Part shown: piece by piece, positions 1 to 9,930 of the stretch | Layout: every line of letters begins with the position of its first letter | Numbering within the stretch: position 1 is the first letter of the stretch | NCBI RefSeq assembly: GCF_024764835.1 | Contig: NZ_JALIGE010000064.1 | Span: 20,536-84,535 of the forward strand | Source: Scandinavium hiltneri | GTDB taxonomy: Bacteria > Pseudomonadota > Gammaproteobacteria > Enterobacterales > Enterobacteriaceae | DNA length: 64,000 nt | Direction: 5' to 3' | Program-made: the position numbers and the translations under genes | The notes under the pieces: model-generated | Databases searched by the model: none | Told to the model about the DNA's origin: nothing | The model's input: only the letters and a program-made list of their open reading frames with translations

Positions 1-348
1 CAGAGCGGCAACTTCTGCTTCATCGCTGGCTTTGATTTTGAAGATCCAGCCGTCGGTATACGGCTCGCTGTTAACCAGCTCTGGGGAATCGCTCAGCGCG
101 TCGTTGACGGCCACGATTTCGCCACTGATCGGTGCATAGATATCAGAAGCCGCTTTTACGGATTCCGCTACCGCGCAGTCATCGCCAGCGTCAACGGTTT
201 TGCCCACGTCTGGCAGGTCAACAAACACCATGTCGCCCAGCAGTTCTTGCGCATGCTCGGTGATACCTACGGTGTAGGAGCCATCGGCTTCTTTGCGCAG
301 CCATTCATGTTCTTTGCTGTATTTCAGTTCTGCAGGTACATTGCTCAT
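1..348 (-). CDS. gcvH: Glycine cleavage system H protein (3' end outside window)
   Basis: Lipoyl carrier protein of the glycine cleavage complex. It shuttles the aminomethyl group from GcvP to GcvT and is reoxidised by dihydrolipoamide dehydrogenase in the cytoplasm. The visible part is 116 codons starting MSNVPAELKYSKEHEWL. The lipoylation site is seen in AESVKAASDIYAP, with the lysine at residue 65. E. coli GcvH has 129 residues, so about 13 C-terminal residues lie left of the window. It follows gcvT by 27 bases on the same strand, as in the gcvTHP operon, and gcvP is expected beyond the edge. Confidence 0.97.
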   Translation of the reverse strand, partial: MSNVPAELKYSKEHEWLRKEADGSYTVGITEHAQELLGDMVFVDLPDVGKTVDAGDDCAVAESVKAASDIYAPISGEIVAVNDALSDSPELVNSEPYTDGWIFKIKASDEAEVAAL

Positions 349-375
349 TAAAATTTCTCCAGAAAAAATAATCGA

Positions 376-1470
376 TTACACGACGGCTTTGCCAGCGCGT
401 ACAAATACAGGTTTGGTTACGGTGACGGGCATTTCACGGTTACGGATTTGAACCACTGCCGTTTCACCGATGCCCGCAGGCACGCGAGCCAGCGCAATGC
501 TGTAGCCCAGCGTTGGCGAGAACGTGCCGCTGGTGATCACGCCTTCACGCTGATTGCCCTGCGCATCGGTAAAGCGCACCGGCAGTTCGCCACGCAGTAC
601 ACCTTTCTCGGTCATCACCAGACCAACTAATTGTTCGGTGCCGTGCTCACGCTGAGCTTCCAGCGCATCGCGGCCGATAAAGTCGCGGTCTGCAGGTTCC
701 CAGGCAATGGTCCAGCCCATGTTGGCCGCCAGCGGAGAAACACCTTCGTCCATCTCCTGACCGTACAGATTCATACCCGCTTCCAGACGCAGCGTGTCAC
801 GCGCGCCCAGACCGCAAGGCTTCACGCCGGTTTCGACCAGCGCATGCCAGAAGTCTGCCGCTTTCTCATTCGGCAGCGCAATTTCATAGCCCGCTTCGCC
901 GGTGTAGCCGGTAGTCGCGACAAACAGGTCACCTGCCTGCACGCCGAAGAATGGCTTCATGCCTTCCACCGCGCTGCGCTGTTCATCACTGAACAGGCTG
1001 GCAGCTTTAGCCTGCGCGTCCGGGCCCTGCACTGCAATCAGCGACAGATCGTCACGCACGGTGATTTCGATACCGTACGGTTCAGCGTGCTGGCTAATCC
1101 AGGCAAGGTCTTTTTCACGGGTGGCGGAGTTTACGACGAGGCGGAAATAATCTTCGGTGAGGAAATAAACAATCAGGTCATCAATGACTCCGGCAGATGC
1201 GTTGAGCATGCCGGTGTAGAGCGCTTTGCCGGGCCTGGTCAGTTTGGCAACGTCATTGGCCAGCAAATAGCGCAGGAATTCACGGGTACGGCTGCCGCGC
1301 AGGTCGACGATAGTCATGTGCGAAACATCGAACATTCCGGCGCTGGTGCGCACCGCGTTGTGCTCGTCAATCTGCGAGCCGTAATGCAGGGGCATCATCC
1401 AGCCATGGAAGTCCACCATGCGTGCGCCACATAGCGTGTGTTGTTCATACAAAGGCGTCTGTTGAGCCAT
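376..1470 (-). CDS. gcvT: Aminomethyltransferase, glycine cleavage T protein
   Basis: Transfers the methylene group from aminomethyl-lipoyl GcvH to tetrahydrofolate, releasing ammonia and forming 5,10-methylene-THF. The 364 residues equal the E. coli length. The N-terminal folate-binding fold is recognisable (DFHGWMMPLHYGSQ, FDVSHM) and so is the C-terminal aminomethyltransferase barrel (ITSGTFSPTLGYSIALARV). It is the first gene of the gcv operon, and the 419-base region upstream carries the operon's regulatory sites. Confidence 0.97.
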   Translation of the reverse strand: MAQQTPLYEQHTLCGARMVDFHGWMMPLHYGSQIDEHNAVRTSAGMFDVSHMTIVDLRGSRTREFLRYLLANDVAKLTRPGKALYTGMLNASAGVIDDLIVYFLTEDYFRLVVNSATREKDLAWISQHAEPYGIEITVRDDLSLIAVQGPDAQAKAASLFSDEQRSAVEGMKPFFGVQAGDLFVATTGYTGEAGYEIALPNEKAADFWHALVETGVKPCGLGARDTLRLEAGMNLYGQEMDEGVSPLAANMGWTIAWEPADRDFIGRDALEAQREHGTEQLVGLVMTEKGVLRGELPVRFTDAQGNQREGVITSGTFSPTLGYSIALARVPAGIGETAVVQIRNREMPVTVTKPVFVRAGKAVV

Positions 1471-1851
1471 CTTGTCCTCATTGAATAAGCGGGGCTACAG
1501 GTGCTTTGCGGTCTCAGATATCGCCACAAAGCCCAGCGTCGATACCGCTCTGGGCACCGACGCAAACGTTCTCTTTCGTCTGACGTTACCACCGAAAACC
1601 GCGGTAAACCATAAGGCAAAGCAATCCATCAGATTAGCTTATGCCCCAAATGTGCGAAAAACTCTACAGAACGATCGACTGGCTTTCTGCGACTAATGCC
1701 ACATAAAATTAACAATGTTGCTCAGAGTTTGGTTATAAATGATATTTCATGCGGGGAATTGGGCTGATTTTTCGTAAGGGAATTCTTGTGACATTAATAA
1801 AACTAATGCGAAAAAAGCAGTGAGATTAGATTATTTCAAACGAGGGAAACA
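1471..1851 (-). promoter_or_regulatory. gcv operon control region
   Basis: Non-coding region between gcvT and the ubiI terminator. CTAAT pentamers, the core of GcvA sites in E. coli, occur at 1633-1637 (as ATTAG), 1693-1697, 1803-1807 and 1825-1829 (as ATTAG). If transcription starts near 1575, just beside the PurR box, the first lies about 60 bases upstream and the last two about 230-250 bases upstream. That fits the promoter-proximal and distal GcvA sites described for E. coli gcvTHP. The distal half is AT-rich, as expected for an Lrp-bent segment. Operator identity is inferred by comparison. Confidence 0.6.
1560..1575. promoter_or_regulatory. PurR box of the gcv operon
   Basis: The 16-mer ACGCAAACGTTCTCTT matches the PurR consensus ANGCAANCGNTTNCNT with one mismatch. 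It lies about 90 bases upstream of the gcvT start codon. In E. coli PurR represses gcvTHP from a site overlapping the transcription start, and this position would agree with that. Confidence 0.6.
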
Positions 1852-1873
1852 CACCCGGCAGGACTGCCGGGTG
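1852..1873 (-). terminator. Hairpin after ubiI
   Basis: A 9-bp perfect stem (cacccggca / tgccgggtg, loop ggac) lies 16 bases past the ubiI stop codon. On the minus strand it is followed by TGTTTCCC, so it is a moderate candidate for the terminator of the ygfB-pepP-ubiH-ubiI operon. Confidence 0.5.
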
Positions 1874-1889
1874 AGGAAGTGTGATCGAC

Positions 1890-3092
1890 TTAACGCAGCC
1901 AGCCAGGAAGATCGTTCAGGCCCATCGCCTGACGAATAAGCTGAGGTTTTACCCCTGGCAGCGTGTCGGCCAGTTTCAGGCCGATATCGCGGAACAGTTT
2001 CTTCGCCGGGTTGACCCCGGCAAACAGTTCGCGAAAACCCTGCATACCCGCCAGCATTAATGCCGCACTGTGCTTGCGACTGCGCTCGTAGCGGCGCAGA
2101 TAGAAGTGCTGACCAAAATCTTTCCCCTGCGCATGCAGACGGCGAATTTCGTCGATCAGCTCTGCGGCATCCATAAAGCCGAGATTTACGCCCTGCCCGG
2201 CCAGCGGATGAATGGTGTGCGCCGCGTCACCAACCAGTGCCAGACGATGCGCGGCAAACTGGCGGGCATAGCGCCCGGTTAGCGGGAACACCTGCCGCTC
2301 GCTTGCCACTTCACACAGACCCAGACGGTTATCAAAGGCCACGTTCAGCGCCTGATTGAATGTCGCGTCGTCGGCCTGCTGCATTTTCGCGGCGTCGTCC
2401 GGCGCTAACGACCAGACGATGGAGCACAAATGCGGGTCGCTTAATGGCAGAAACGCCAGAATGCCTTCACCGTGAAACGCCTGACGCGCCACCGCCTGAT
2501 GCGGTTCGGCGGTGCGAATGGTCGCCACCAGCGCATGATGGCGATAATCCCAGGAGGTCAGCGGAATATCCGCTTTGCCACGCAGCCAGGAGTTCGCACC
2601 ATCCGCGCCAATCACCAGGCGCGCGGTCAGCATGTTGCCGTCTTTCAGCGTCAAAAAGGCCTCGTTTTCGCCCCATGCCACCTGCGCCAGTTCGGCGGGT
2701 GCCATCAGCGTGACGTCTTTACAGCGTTCCGCTTTTTTCCACAGCGCATGGTGGATCACGCCATTTTCGATGATGTGCCCTAAATGGCTATAGCCGAGGC
2801 TGGCATCATCAAACGCGATGCGCCCGAAGCTGTCTTTATCCCACACTTCCATGCCGTGATAGCAGCTGGCGCGTTCGGCCACAATGTCATTCCAGACATC
2901 GAGACGTGAAAGCAGTTTTTCACTGGCGGCGTTGATGGCGGAAACGCGAAGCTGCGGTGCGGAATCAGGCGTAACGGCCTGGGGTTGATGTTGTTCAATG
3001 ACCGCCACGCGCAGTCCGCTGCCCTGCAATCCGCAGGCCACGGCGAGGCCGACCATTCCACCACCGACGATAGCGATATCTACATTTTGCAC
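1890..3092 (-). CDS. ubiI: FAD-dependent 2-octaprenylphenol hydroxylase UbiI
   Basis: Flavin monooxygenase that adds the C5 hydroxyl in aerobic ubiquinone biosynthesis (formerly visC). The 400 residues equal the E. coli length. The N-terminal Rossmann fingerprint IVGGGMVGLAVACG and the second FAD motif GDAAHTIHPLAGQGVNLG are both present. It lies 11 bases downstream of the paralogous ubiH in the ygfB-pepP-ubiH-ubiI operon, and is probably translated from a shared mRNA. Confidence 0.95.
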   Translation of the reverse strand: MQNVDIAIVGGGMVGLAVACGLQGSGLRVAVIEQHQPQAVTPDSAPQLRVSAINAASEKLLSRLDVWNDIVAERASCYHGMEVWDKDSFGRIAFDDASLGYSHLGHIIENGVIHHALWKKAERCKDVTLMAPAELAQVAWGENEAFLTLKDGNMLTARLVIGADGANSWLRGKADIPLTSWDYRHHALVATIRTAEPHQAVARQAFHGEGILAFLPLSDPHLCSIVWSLAPDDAAKMQQADDATFNQALNVAFDNRLGLCEVASERQVFPLTGRYARQFAAHRLALVGDAAHTIHPLAGQGVNLGFMDAAELIDEIRRLHAQGKDFGQHFYLRRYERSRKHSAALMLAGMQGFRELFAGVNPAKKLFRDIGLKLADTLPGVKPQLIRQAMGLNDLPGWLR

Positions 3093-3103
3093 GTTGTTGT
3101 TCC

Positions 3104-4270
3104 TTATCTCGCTACCTGACCCAGGGTACGCTGCGCCAGCGCATCGCGCGCCGGAGTGAATAATTCCATCGCCATCAGTCCGACGTTTCGTCCAGCCACC
3201 AGCGGTGCCCAGCGATTGGCGAACAGATGGACCAGACCGTCGGTCACGCCGACCGTCGCACTTTTATCCTCGGCGCGGCGCTGTTGATACTGGCTTAACA
3301 ACGCATAGTCGCCAGGATCGTTCGCCTGCGCGAGCATTTCTGCCAGCGAGATAACGTCGCGCAGCCCGAGGTTGAAGCCCTGTCCGGCAATCGGATGCAG
3401 AGTTTGCGCCGCGTTGCCTACCAGCGCCATGCGGTGCGATATCGCCCGGCTGGCAGTGGTCAGGGAAAGCGGATAGGCGTTGCGGCTGCCAGCGTGGGTA
3501 ATGCGCCCGAGTCGCCAGCCAAACGCCTGCTGCAGCTCCTGGCAGAAATGAGCGTCAGACCAGCTCAGAACCTCATCACGGTTCTCCAGCGGATGGCACC
3601 ACACCAGCGAACAGCGTCCGTCTGACATCGGCAACATCGCCAGCGGTCCATGTTCGGTAAAACGCTCAAACGCGCGGCCGTCGTGCGACACGGCGGTGGT
3701 CACGTTGGCGATCACGGCCAGCTGTTCGTAAGGCTGTTGCTGCCAGGCAATCCCACATTGTTCGCCGAGCGCCGAACGTGAGCCGTCTGCTGCAACCAGC
3801 AGTTTACCGGTGAGTGTAACGCCGTTATCAAGCACCACATCGACGCTGTCCTGGCTGCGGGTAAAACTGTCCACCCGCGCCGGACAATGTAAGCTCACGC
3901 CAGGCGCTTTGCGTAACAAGGCGAAAAGGCGCTGGCCGACATCGTGCAGCTCGACCACCTGCCCTAACGCAGGCAGGCTGTAATCGTCGGCATCCAGCGT
4001 AACGAAACCTGCATGGCCGCGATCGCTGACGTGAACGGTGCGAATAACCGTGGCGCATTCACGCAGTACCTGCCAGATACCTACGCGGGCCAGCTGCTGA
4101 CAGGTCCCTGCGGCCAGTGCGATAGCGCGAGCATCAAAGCCCGGATGCGCCTGTGAGTCAGGTGCGACGGCTTCAACTAAATGTACCGGCAGTTTGCCCG
4201 CACTGAGATGCGAGATAGCCAGCGCCAGCGTTGCGCCGGTCATGCCGCCGCCTACGATAATCACGCTCAT
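3104..4270 (-). CDS. ubiH: 2-octaprenyl-6-methoxyphenyl hydroxylase UbiH
   Basis: Flavin monooxygenase that hydroxylates C1 of the ubiquinone precursor ring, part of the soluble Ubi complex. It has 388 residues against about 392 in E. coli. The FAD motifs are VGGGMTGATLALAIS at the N-terminus and GNAAQTLHPIAGQGFNLG near residue 280. In the second motif Asn replaces the more usual Asp of GDAAH; E. coli UbiH also shows this. Its ATG overlaps the pepP stop codon by four bases, which suggests translational coupling. Confidence 0.95.
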   Translation of the reverse strand: MSVIIVGGGMTGATLALAISHLSAGKLPVHLVEAVAPDSQAHPGFDARAIALAAGTCQQLARVGIWQVLRECATVIRTVHVSDRGHAGFVTLDADDYSLPALGQVVELHDVGQRLFALLRKAPGVSLHCPARVDSFTRSQDSVDVVLDNGVTLTGKLLVAADGSRSALGEQCGIAWQQQPYEQLAVIANVTTAVSHDGRAFERFTEHGPLAMLPMSDGRCSLVWCHPLENRDEVLSWSDAHFCQELQQAFGWRLGRITHAGSRNAYPLSLTTASRAISHRMALVGNAAQTLHPIAGQGFNLGLRDVISLAEMLAQANDPGDYALLSQYQQRRAEDKSATVGVTDGLVHLFANRWAPLVAGRNVGLMAMELFTPARDALAQRTLGQVAR

Positions 4271-5580
4271 TGCGCGTGCGCCGCCATCAGGGCTTCGATA
4301 TCGTCCGCGCGTTTTACCACGCTGGCGGTCAGATTCTCGTTGCCGTTTTCAGTTATCACAATGTCATCTTCGATACGGATGCCGATGCCACGGTATTGCT
4401 CCGGCACGTCGGCGTCCGGAGCGATATACAGCCCGGGCTCAACGGTCAGTACCATTCCCGGCTCGAGCACGCGGGAACGATCCGCGCCGTATTCGCCGAC
4501 ATCGTGAACGTCCAGGCCCAGCCAGTGGCTGAGGCCGTGCATGAAGAATTTGCGGTGCGCGTTGTCGGCAATCAGCGGGTCAACTTCCCCATTGAGGACG
4601 CCGAGCGATGCCAATCCGCTGACCATCACGCGCACGACTTCGCCGGTGACGTCCTGGATAGTCGTGCCTGGACGATAAAGCTTCAGGGCCGTTTCCAGCG
4701 ATTCGAGCACAATGTCGTAAATTTCACGCTGCGCCGGAGTGAATTTGCCGTTCACCGGGAACGTGCGGGTGATGTCGCCCGCATAGCCACGATATTCGCA
4801 GCCCGCGTCGATCAGCACTAAATCGCCATCGCGCAGTTCAGATTCATTTTCGGTGTAATGCAGAATGCAGCCGTTTTCACCGCTGCCCACGATAGTGCTA
4901 TATGACGGATAACGCGCGCCGTGGCGGGTAAATTCATGGTGAATTTCGCCTTCGAGCTGATACTCAAACATGCCCGGACGGCATTTTTCCATCGCGCGAG
5001 TGTGCCCCAGCGCAGAGATTTCCCCGGCCCGGCGCATTACTTCAATTTCTTCCGCAGATTTGAACAGGCGCATTTCGTGCACCAAAGGACGCCAGTCGAC
5101 CATCGCTGCCGGGGCTTTCAGATTCTGACGCATGCCTTTGCGCAGTTTATCCAGCGCATTGAACACGATGCTGTCGGCATAAGCATATTCGCCTTGCGCG
5201 TGATACACCGCGTCCAGACCGTTCAGCAGCTGATACAGCTGCTCGTCGATTTCACTGAACGCCAGCGCACGATCCACACCCAGCCTTTCAGGCGCGGCAT
5301 CCTGGCCCAGTCGGCGGCCAAACCAAATTTCTGCGGTCAGGTCACGCACGCGATTAAACAGAACGCTGTGGTTGTGGGTGTCATCACTTTTAATCAGCAC
5401 TAGCACTGCTTCTGGTTCGTTAAAACCAGTGAAGTAGCTGAAATCACTGCTTTGGCGATACGGGTATTCCGTGTCGGCGCTGCGTATGGCTTCCGGTGCG
5501 GCAAAAATTAATGCCGCGCTGCCTGATGGCATCTGCGCCAGCAGCTTTTGCCGACGCTGAAGGTACTCTTGCTGAGTCAT
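4267..5580 (-). CDS. pepP: Xaa-Pro aminopeptidase II
   Basis: Dimanganese aminopeptidase P that removes an N-terminal residue preceding proline. The 437 residues compare with 441 in E. coli. The pita-bread fold metal ligands are visible in order: two Asp in VLIDAGCEYRGYAGDITRTF, His in HGLSHWLGLDVHD, and two Glu in LTVEPGLYI and IGIRIEDD. The start at 5580 (MTQQEYLQRRQ) is chosen because a strong GGAGGG Shine-Dalgarno lies just upstream and homology begins there. The open frame extends 73 codons further, into ygfB. Confidence 0.95.
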   Translation of the reverse strand: MTQQEYLQRRQKLLAQMPSGSAALIFAAPEAIRSADTEYPYRQSSDFSYFTGFNEPEAVLVLIKSDDTHNHSVLFNRVRDLTAEIWFGRRLGQDAAPERLGVDRALAFSEIDEQLYQLLNGLDAVYHAQGEYAYADSIVFNALDKLRKGMRQNLKAPAAMVDWRPLVHEMRLFKSAEEIEVMRRAGEISALGHTRAMEKCRPGMFEYQLEGEIHHEFTRHGARYPSYSTIVGSGENGCILHYTENESELRDGDLVLIDAGCEYRGYAGDITRTFPVNGKFTPAQREIYDIVLESLETALKLYRPGTTIQDVTGEVVRVMVSGLASLGVLNGEVDPLIADNAHRKFFMHGLSHWLGLDVHDVGEYGADRSRVLEPGMVLTVEPGLYIAPDADVPEQYRGIGIRIEDDIVITENGNENLTASVVKRADDIEALMAAHAQ

Positions 5581-5605
5581 GACACCCTCCTGAGCATTCT
5601 TATTG

Positions 5606-6184
5606 TTAATGTAAGGTCGGTTTGCGAACTTCTGGCGCGGTCGGCTGTTGATGCGTGAAGGTATCGTGGCACAGCAAAGCGGCAACACGAACGTACTCGA
5701 TGATTTCTTCGAGCGACATCTCGAGCTCTTCCTGATCCTCGTCTTCTTCATAACCCAACTGGGCAATGTTACGCAGATCGTCGATAGCTTCGCCGGTTTC
5801 ACCTTTCACTTTCTCAAGCTTCGGCTGAGTAACGCCCAGGCCCAACAGGAAGTGGTTGACCCAGCCAGACAGCGCATCGGCGCGTTCAAAGACGCTGACG
5901 TTATCACCATCCGGGATGTACAGCTGGAACTGGAAACCTTCGTCTTCCAGCGCATCGCTGGTGACGGAGTGGACCTTACGCAGCACTTCAGCCAGTTCGT
6001 GACCGAAAGCCATGCCTTCGTTGGTCAGGTCATGCACCAGCGGCAGCCAGCTACTGTCTTTGTTACCGCCACACAGCATGCCGCTAATCAGTCCGTGCAT
6101 TTCGGCAGGCGTTAAACCTACACCCTGTTGGGTCAGTAACTGGTTCACATCGTTGTAACCAGGCATTTCGTTCTGTATAGACAT
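5606..6184 (-). CDS. ygfB: YecA/YgfB family protein
   Basis: Conserved UPF0149 protein of 192 residues, nearly identical to E. coli YgfB (SIQNEMPGY start, AEMHGLISGM, acidic EEDEDQEELEMSLEEI stretch, C-terminal EVRKPTLH). The biochemical role in Enterobacteriaceae is not established. It is the first gene of the operon leading to pepP, ubiH and ubiI. An alternative ATG two codons upstream (6190) is possible; 6184 matches the E. coli annotation. It diverges from zapA across 167 bases. Confidence 0.93.
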   Translation of the reverse strand: MSIQNEMPGYNDVNQLLTQQGVGLTPAEMHGLISGMLCGGNKDSSWLPLVHDLTNEGMAFGHELAEVLRKVHSVTSDALEDEGFQFQLYIPDGDNVSVFERADALSGWVNHFLLGLGVTQPKLEKVKGETGEAIDDLRNIAQLGYEEDEDQEELEMSLEEIIEYVRVAALLCHDTFTHQQPTAPEVRKPTLH

Positions 6185-6351
6185 GCGCATTCGTCGTCGT
6201 TGGGGGGAAGTTTCATGTTATGCTACCACTTTGGACCCTGGTGAACCAGAAAAGGGCTTGTATGTTCACACTGGGGTAGCTATAGTGTCGCCCCTTCGCG
6301 GGCCCCGGTGCGGGCTGTGAAGGTTGCGCAGTCAATCAGCAGGAAGGTGGC

Positions 6352-6681
6352 ATGTCTGCAGAACCCGTCGATATCCAAATTTTTGGCCGTTCACTGCGAG
6401 TGAATTGCCCGCCTGAACAAAGGGATGCCCTTAATCAGGCCGCGGACGATCTGAATCAGCGGTTGCAAGATCTAAAAGAACGCACTAGAGTCACAAATAC
6501 TGAGCAGCTGGTCTTCATTGCCGCCCTGAATATCAGCTACGAGCTGACGCAGGAAAGAGCGAAGACGCGTGATTACGCTGCCAGCATGGAAACACGTATT
6601 CGGATGCTGCAACAGACCATTGAACAGGCACTTCTTGATCAAGGTCGCACAACTGAAAAGACGGGTCCAAAGTTTGAATAA
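6352..6681 (+). CDS. zapA: Cell division protein ZapA
   Basis: Small FtsZ-associated protein that promotes Z-ring bundling. The 109 residues equal the E. coli length. The N-terminal globular part (VDIQIFGRSLRVNCPPEQ) precedes a long helix that forms the tetramer coiled coil (ALNISYELTQERAKTRDY onward). An AGGAAGG ribosome binding site precedes the ATG. The last codons overlap the -35 element of the 6S RNA promoter. Confidence 0.96.
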   Translation: MSAEPVDIQIFGRSLRVNCPPEQRDALNQAADDLNQRLQDLKERTRVTNTEQLVFIAALNISYELTQERAKTRDYAASMETRIRMLQQTIEQALLDQGRTTEKTGPKFE

Positions 6682-6702
6682 CACTTCATGGTTTACTATG
6701 GT
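6674..6702 (+). promoter_or_regulatory. Promoter of 6S RNA
   Basis: TTGAAT (6674-6679), a 17-base spacer and TATGGT (6697-6702) form a sigma-70 promoter whose start would fall near 6714. That is about nine bases ahead of the mature 6S RNA end, consistent with the short P1 precursor known in E. coli. The -35 hexamer lies inside the last codons of zapA. Confidence 0.6.
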
Positions 6703-6722
6703 AGAGTGACCCTGAAGACAAA

Positions 6723-6906
6723 ATTTCTCTGAGATGTTCGCAAGCGGGCCAGTCCCCTGAGCCGATATTTCATACCACAAGAATGTGGCGCTCCACGGTT
6801 GGTGAGCAAGCTCGGTTCGTCCGAGAAGCCTTAAGACTGTGACGACATATTCACCTTGAACCAAGGGTTCAAGGGTTACAGCCTGCGGCGGCATCTCGGA
6901 GATTCC
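6723..6906 (+). ncRNA. ssrS: 6S RNA
   Basis: The 184-base regulator binds sigma-70 RNA polymerase by mimicking an open promoter, mainly in stationary phase. The sequence closely follows E. coli ssrS: 5' ATTTCTCTGAGATGTTCGCA, the central bubble region, and the closing 3' strand CATCTCGGAGATTCC that pairs with the 5' end. It lies between zapA and fau as in E. coli, where it is co-transcribed with fau (ygfA). Confidence 0.96.
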
Positions 6907-6924
6907 CTACCTTCTGTTTCTACC

Positions 6925-7521
6925 ATGACACTCGTGCCTGACATTCCCTCAGCAAGACAAGACATTCGCCAGATTATCCGGCAGCGCAGACGCGCACTGA
7001 CCTCAGTTCAACAACAGCATTTTGCCGAACAGGCTGCACATCTCATGATGGCGTATCCGCCCGTGATGATGGGCCAGAGCGTGGCGCTGTTTCTCTCTTT
7101 CGACGGTGAACTTGATACCCGCCCGCTCATTGAGCAACTCTGGCTCAGCGGAAAGAAAGTGTATCTGCCGGTTCTGCATCCTTTCAGCCCTGGAAATCTG
7201 TTGTTCCTTTATTACCATCCCCATTCCGAACTGGTTGTGAACAGGCTGAAAATTCAGGAGCCGAAACTGGACGTGCGCGACGTGCTGCCGCTCAGTGAAC
7301 TGGATGTGCTGATTACGCCGCTGGTGGCGTTTGACGCGCGGGGCCAACGATTAGGTATGGGCGGTGGGTTTTACGACAGGACGCTGCAAAACTGGCAACA
7401 GCACAGCCTGCAGCCGGTCGGTTACGCGCATGATTGTCAGCAGGTGGATACTCTGCCTACAGAGAAGTGGGATATTCCGCTGCCCGCGGTGGTGACGCCG
7501 TCGAAAGTATGGCAGTGGTGA
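6925..7521 (+). CDS. fau: 5-formyltetrahydrofolate cyclo-ligase
   Basis: Converts 5-formyl-THF to 5,10-methenyl-THF with ATP, returning a stored folate to the one-carbon pool (E. coli ygfA). The conserved C-terminal motif GMGGGFYDRTLQNW and the IRQRRRALT start region are present. The ATG at 6925 gives 198 residues and is the first start after 6S RNA. E. coli is annotated from a later start (182 residues), so the exact N-terminus is uncertain. An open frame reaching back to 6856 lies inside ssrS and is not used. Confidence 0.9.
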   Translation: MTLVPDIPSARQDIRQIIRQRRRALTSVQQQHFAEQAAHLMMAYPPVMMGQSVALFLSFDGELDTRPLIEQLWLSGKKVYLPVLHPFSPGNLLFLYYHPHSELVVNRLKIQEPKLDVRDVLPLSELDVLITPLVAFDARGQRLGMGGGFYDRTLQNWQQHSLQPVGYAHDCQQVDTLPTEKWDIPLPAVVTPSKVWQW

Positions 7522-7530
7522 TAAATATTT

Positions 7531-7604
7531 GCCCGGCGGCGCGTTGATTGCCAGGCCTACAAAACGGTACAACGTAGGCCCGGTAAGCTTTGCGCCGCCG
7601 GGCA
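7531..7604. repeat. REP pair (BIME) between fau and serA
   Basis: Two inverted REP units face each other: gcccggcggcgcg... ccaggcctac and gtaggcccggtaagc ...gccgccgggc. They occupy nearly all of the 94 bases between the convergent fau and serA genes. They probably act as a two-way transcription barrier or mRNA end stabiliser. Confidence 0.85.
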
Positions 7605-7615
7605 GACACCGTTAC

Positions 7616-8848
<1,233 letters not shown>

Positions 8849-9077
8849 TTCCCCGCCCTGTCTGTCTTGTATCGTTGTTGTGGTGAACGAACGTCCACCT
8901 CAGCAACATATCAAAAAAAACTATTGCAGCAATATGAACGTTTGCGTCGGCGTGCTGAAGAAATGTCATTCAGCGGAAATTAGCAGCATAAAATGCTGGA
9001 TGGGTAGATTGAGGCAGCGAGTTAATCAGCAGCAGTCGATAAATGTGACACAAGTCACCGAATTTCGCCTGGCGAAA

Positions 9078-9106
9078 ATTTTTTACGGGAGCCAGGCGGC
9101 TCCCGT
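9078..9106 (-). terminator. Hairpin after rpiA
   Basis: A 9-bp stem acgggagcc / ggctcccgt sits directly past the rpiA stop codon, with an A/T run (AAAAAATTTT on the minus strand) beyond it. This is a probable but imperfect intrinsic terminator separating rpiA from the serA promoter. Confidence 0.5.
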
Positions 9107-9110
9107 CAGA

Positions 9111-9770
9111 TCATTTCACGATAGTTTTGACACCTTCGGCGGTACCAATCAACGCGACATCCGCGCCACGGTTGGCGAACAGGCCGACGGTCACCACGCC
9201 AGGGATCGCGTTAATCGCGTTTTCCAGCGCAATCGCATCGAGGATCTCCAGGCCGTGCACGTCAAGGATGACGTTGCCGTTATCAGTCACCACGTTTTGA
9301 CGATATTCCGGGCGACCGCCCAGTTTCACCAGCTGACGTGCCACCGCGCTGCGCGCCATCGGGATAACTTCCACCGGCAGCGGGAAATTGCCGAGGATAG
9401 CCACCTGCTTGGAGGCATCGGCAATGCAGATAAACTTGTCGGCAACGGAGGCGATGATTTTCTCGCGAGTCAGCGCCGCACCGCCGCCTTTGATCATCTG
9501 CATGTTTCCGTTAATCTCATCAGCACCATCAACGTAGACGCCCAGGCTGTCCACTTCGTTGAGATCAAACACGTGAATACCTAAGCTTTTCAGCTTTTCG
9601 GTAGAAGCGTCCGAGCTGGAAACGGCACCTTCAATCTGGCCTTTCATGGTGCCCAGCGCGTCGATAAAGTGCGCCGCGGTCGAGCCCGTGCCAACACCGA
9701 CGATGGTTCCCGGTTGTACATAGTGAAGTGCTGCCCAGCCAACTGCTTTTTTCAGTTCATCCTGCGTCAT
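9111..9770 (-). CDS. rpiA: Ribose-5-phosphate isomerase A
   Basis: Interconverts ribulose 5-phosphate and ribose 5-phosphate in the non-oxidative pentose phosphate pathway. The 219 residues equal the E. coli length. The phosphate loop GVGTGSTAAHF and the catalytic segment DGADEINGNMQMIKGGG (catalytic Asp pair and Lys) are visible, followed by LTREKI. Divergent from argP across 160 bases. Confidence 0.97.
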   Translation of the reverse strand: MTQDELKKAVGWAALHYVQPGTIVGVGTGSTAAHFIDALGTMKGQIEGAVSSSDASTEKLKSLGIHVFDLNEVDSLGVYVDGADEINGNMQMIKGGGAALTREKIIASVADKFICIADASKQVAILGNFPLPVEVIPMARSAVARQLVKLGGRPEYRQNVVTDNGNVILDVHGLEILDAIALENAINAIPGVVTVGLFANRGADVALIGTAEGVKTIVK

Positions 9771-9930
9771 GATTTTTGCCTGTGATGTGATGGGATGCCG
9801 CGCATTATAGACTATTCACCCCAGAAATGTCCTTGCAGACGCCAGGTGTTGCGGCCCCAATTTGGTCCTGTATCTAACGTAAATTTATGTCATAGTGCGG
9901 ATAACACAAGATGAGGAGTCAGTCAGAGCA

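Noticed and set aside
7522..7615. Possible sib/ibs toxin-antitoxin RNA between fau and serA, as E. coli has there
   Set aside because: The gap is only 94 bases and is filled by a REP pair; no sib-like sequence is present.
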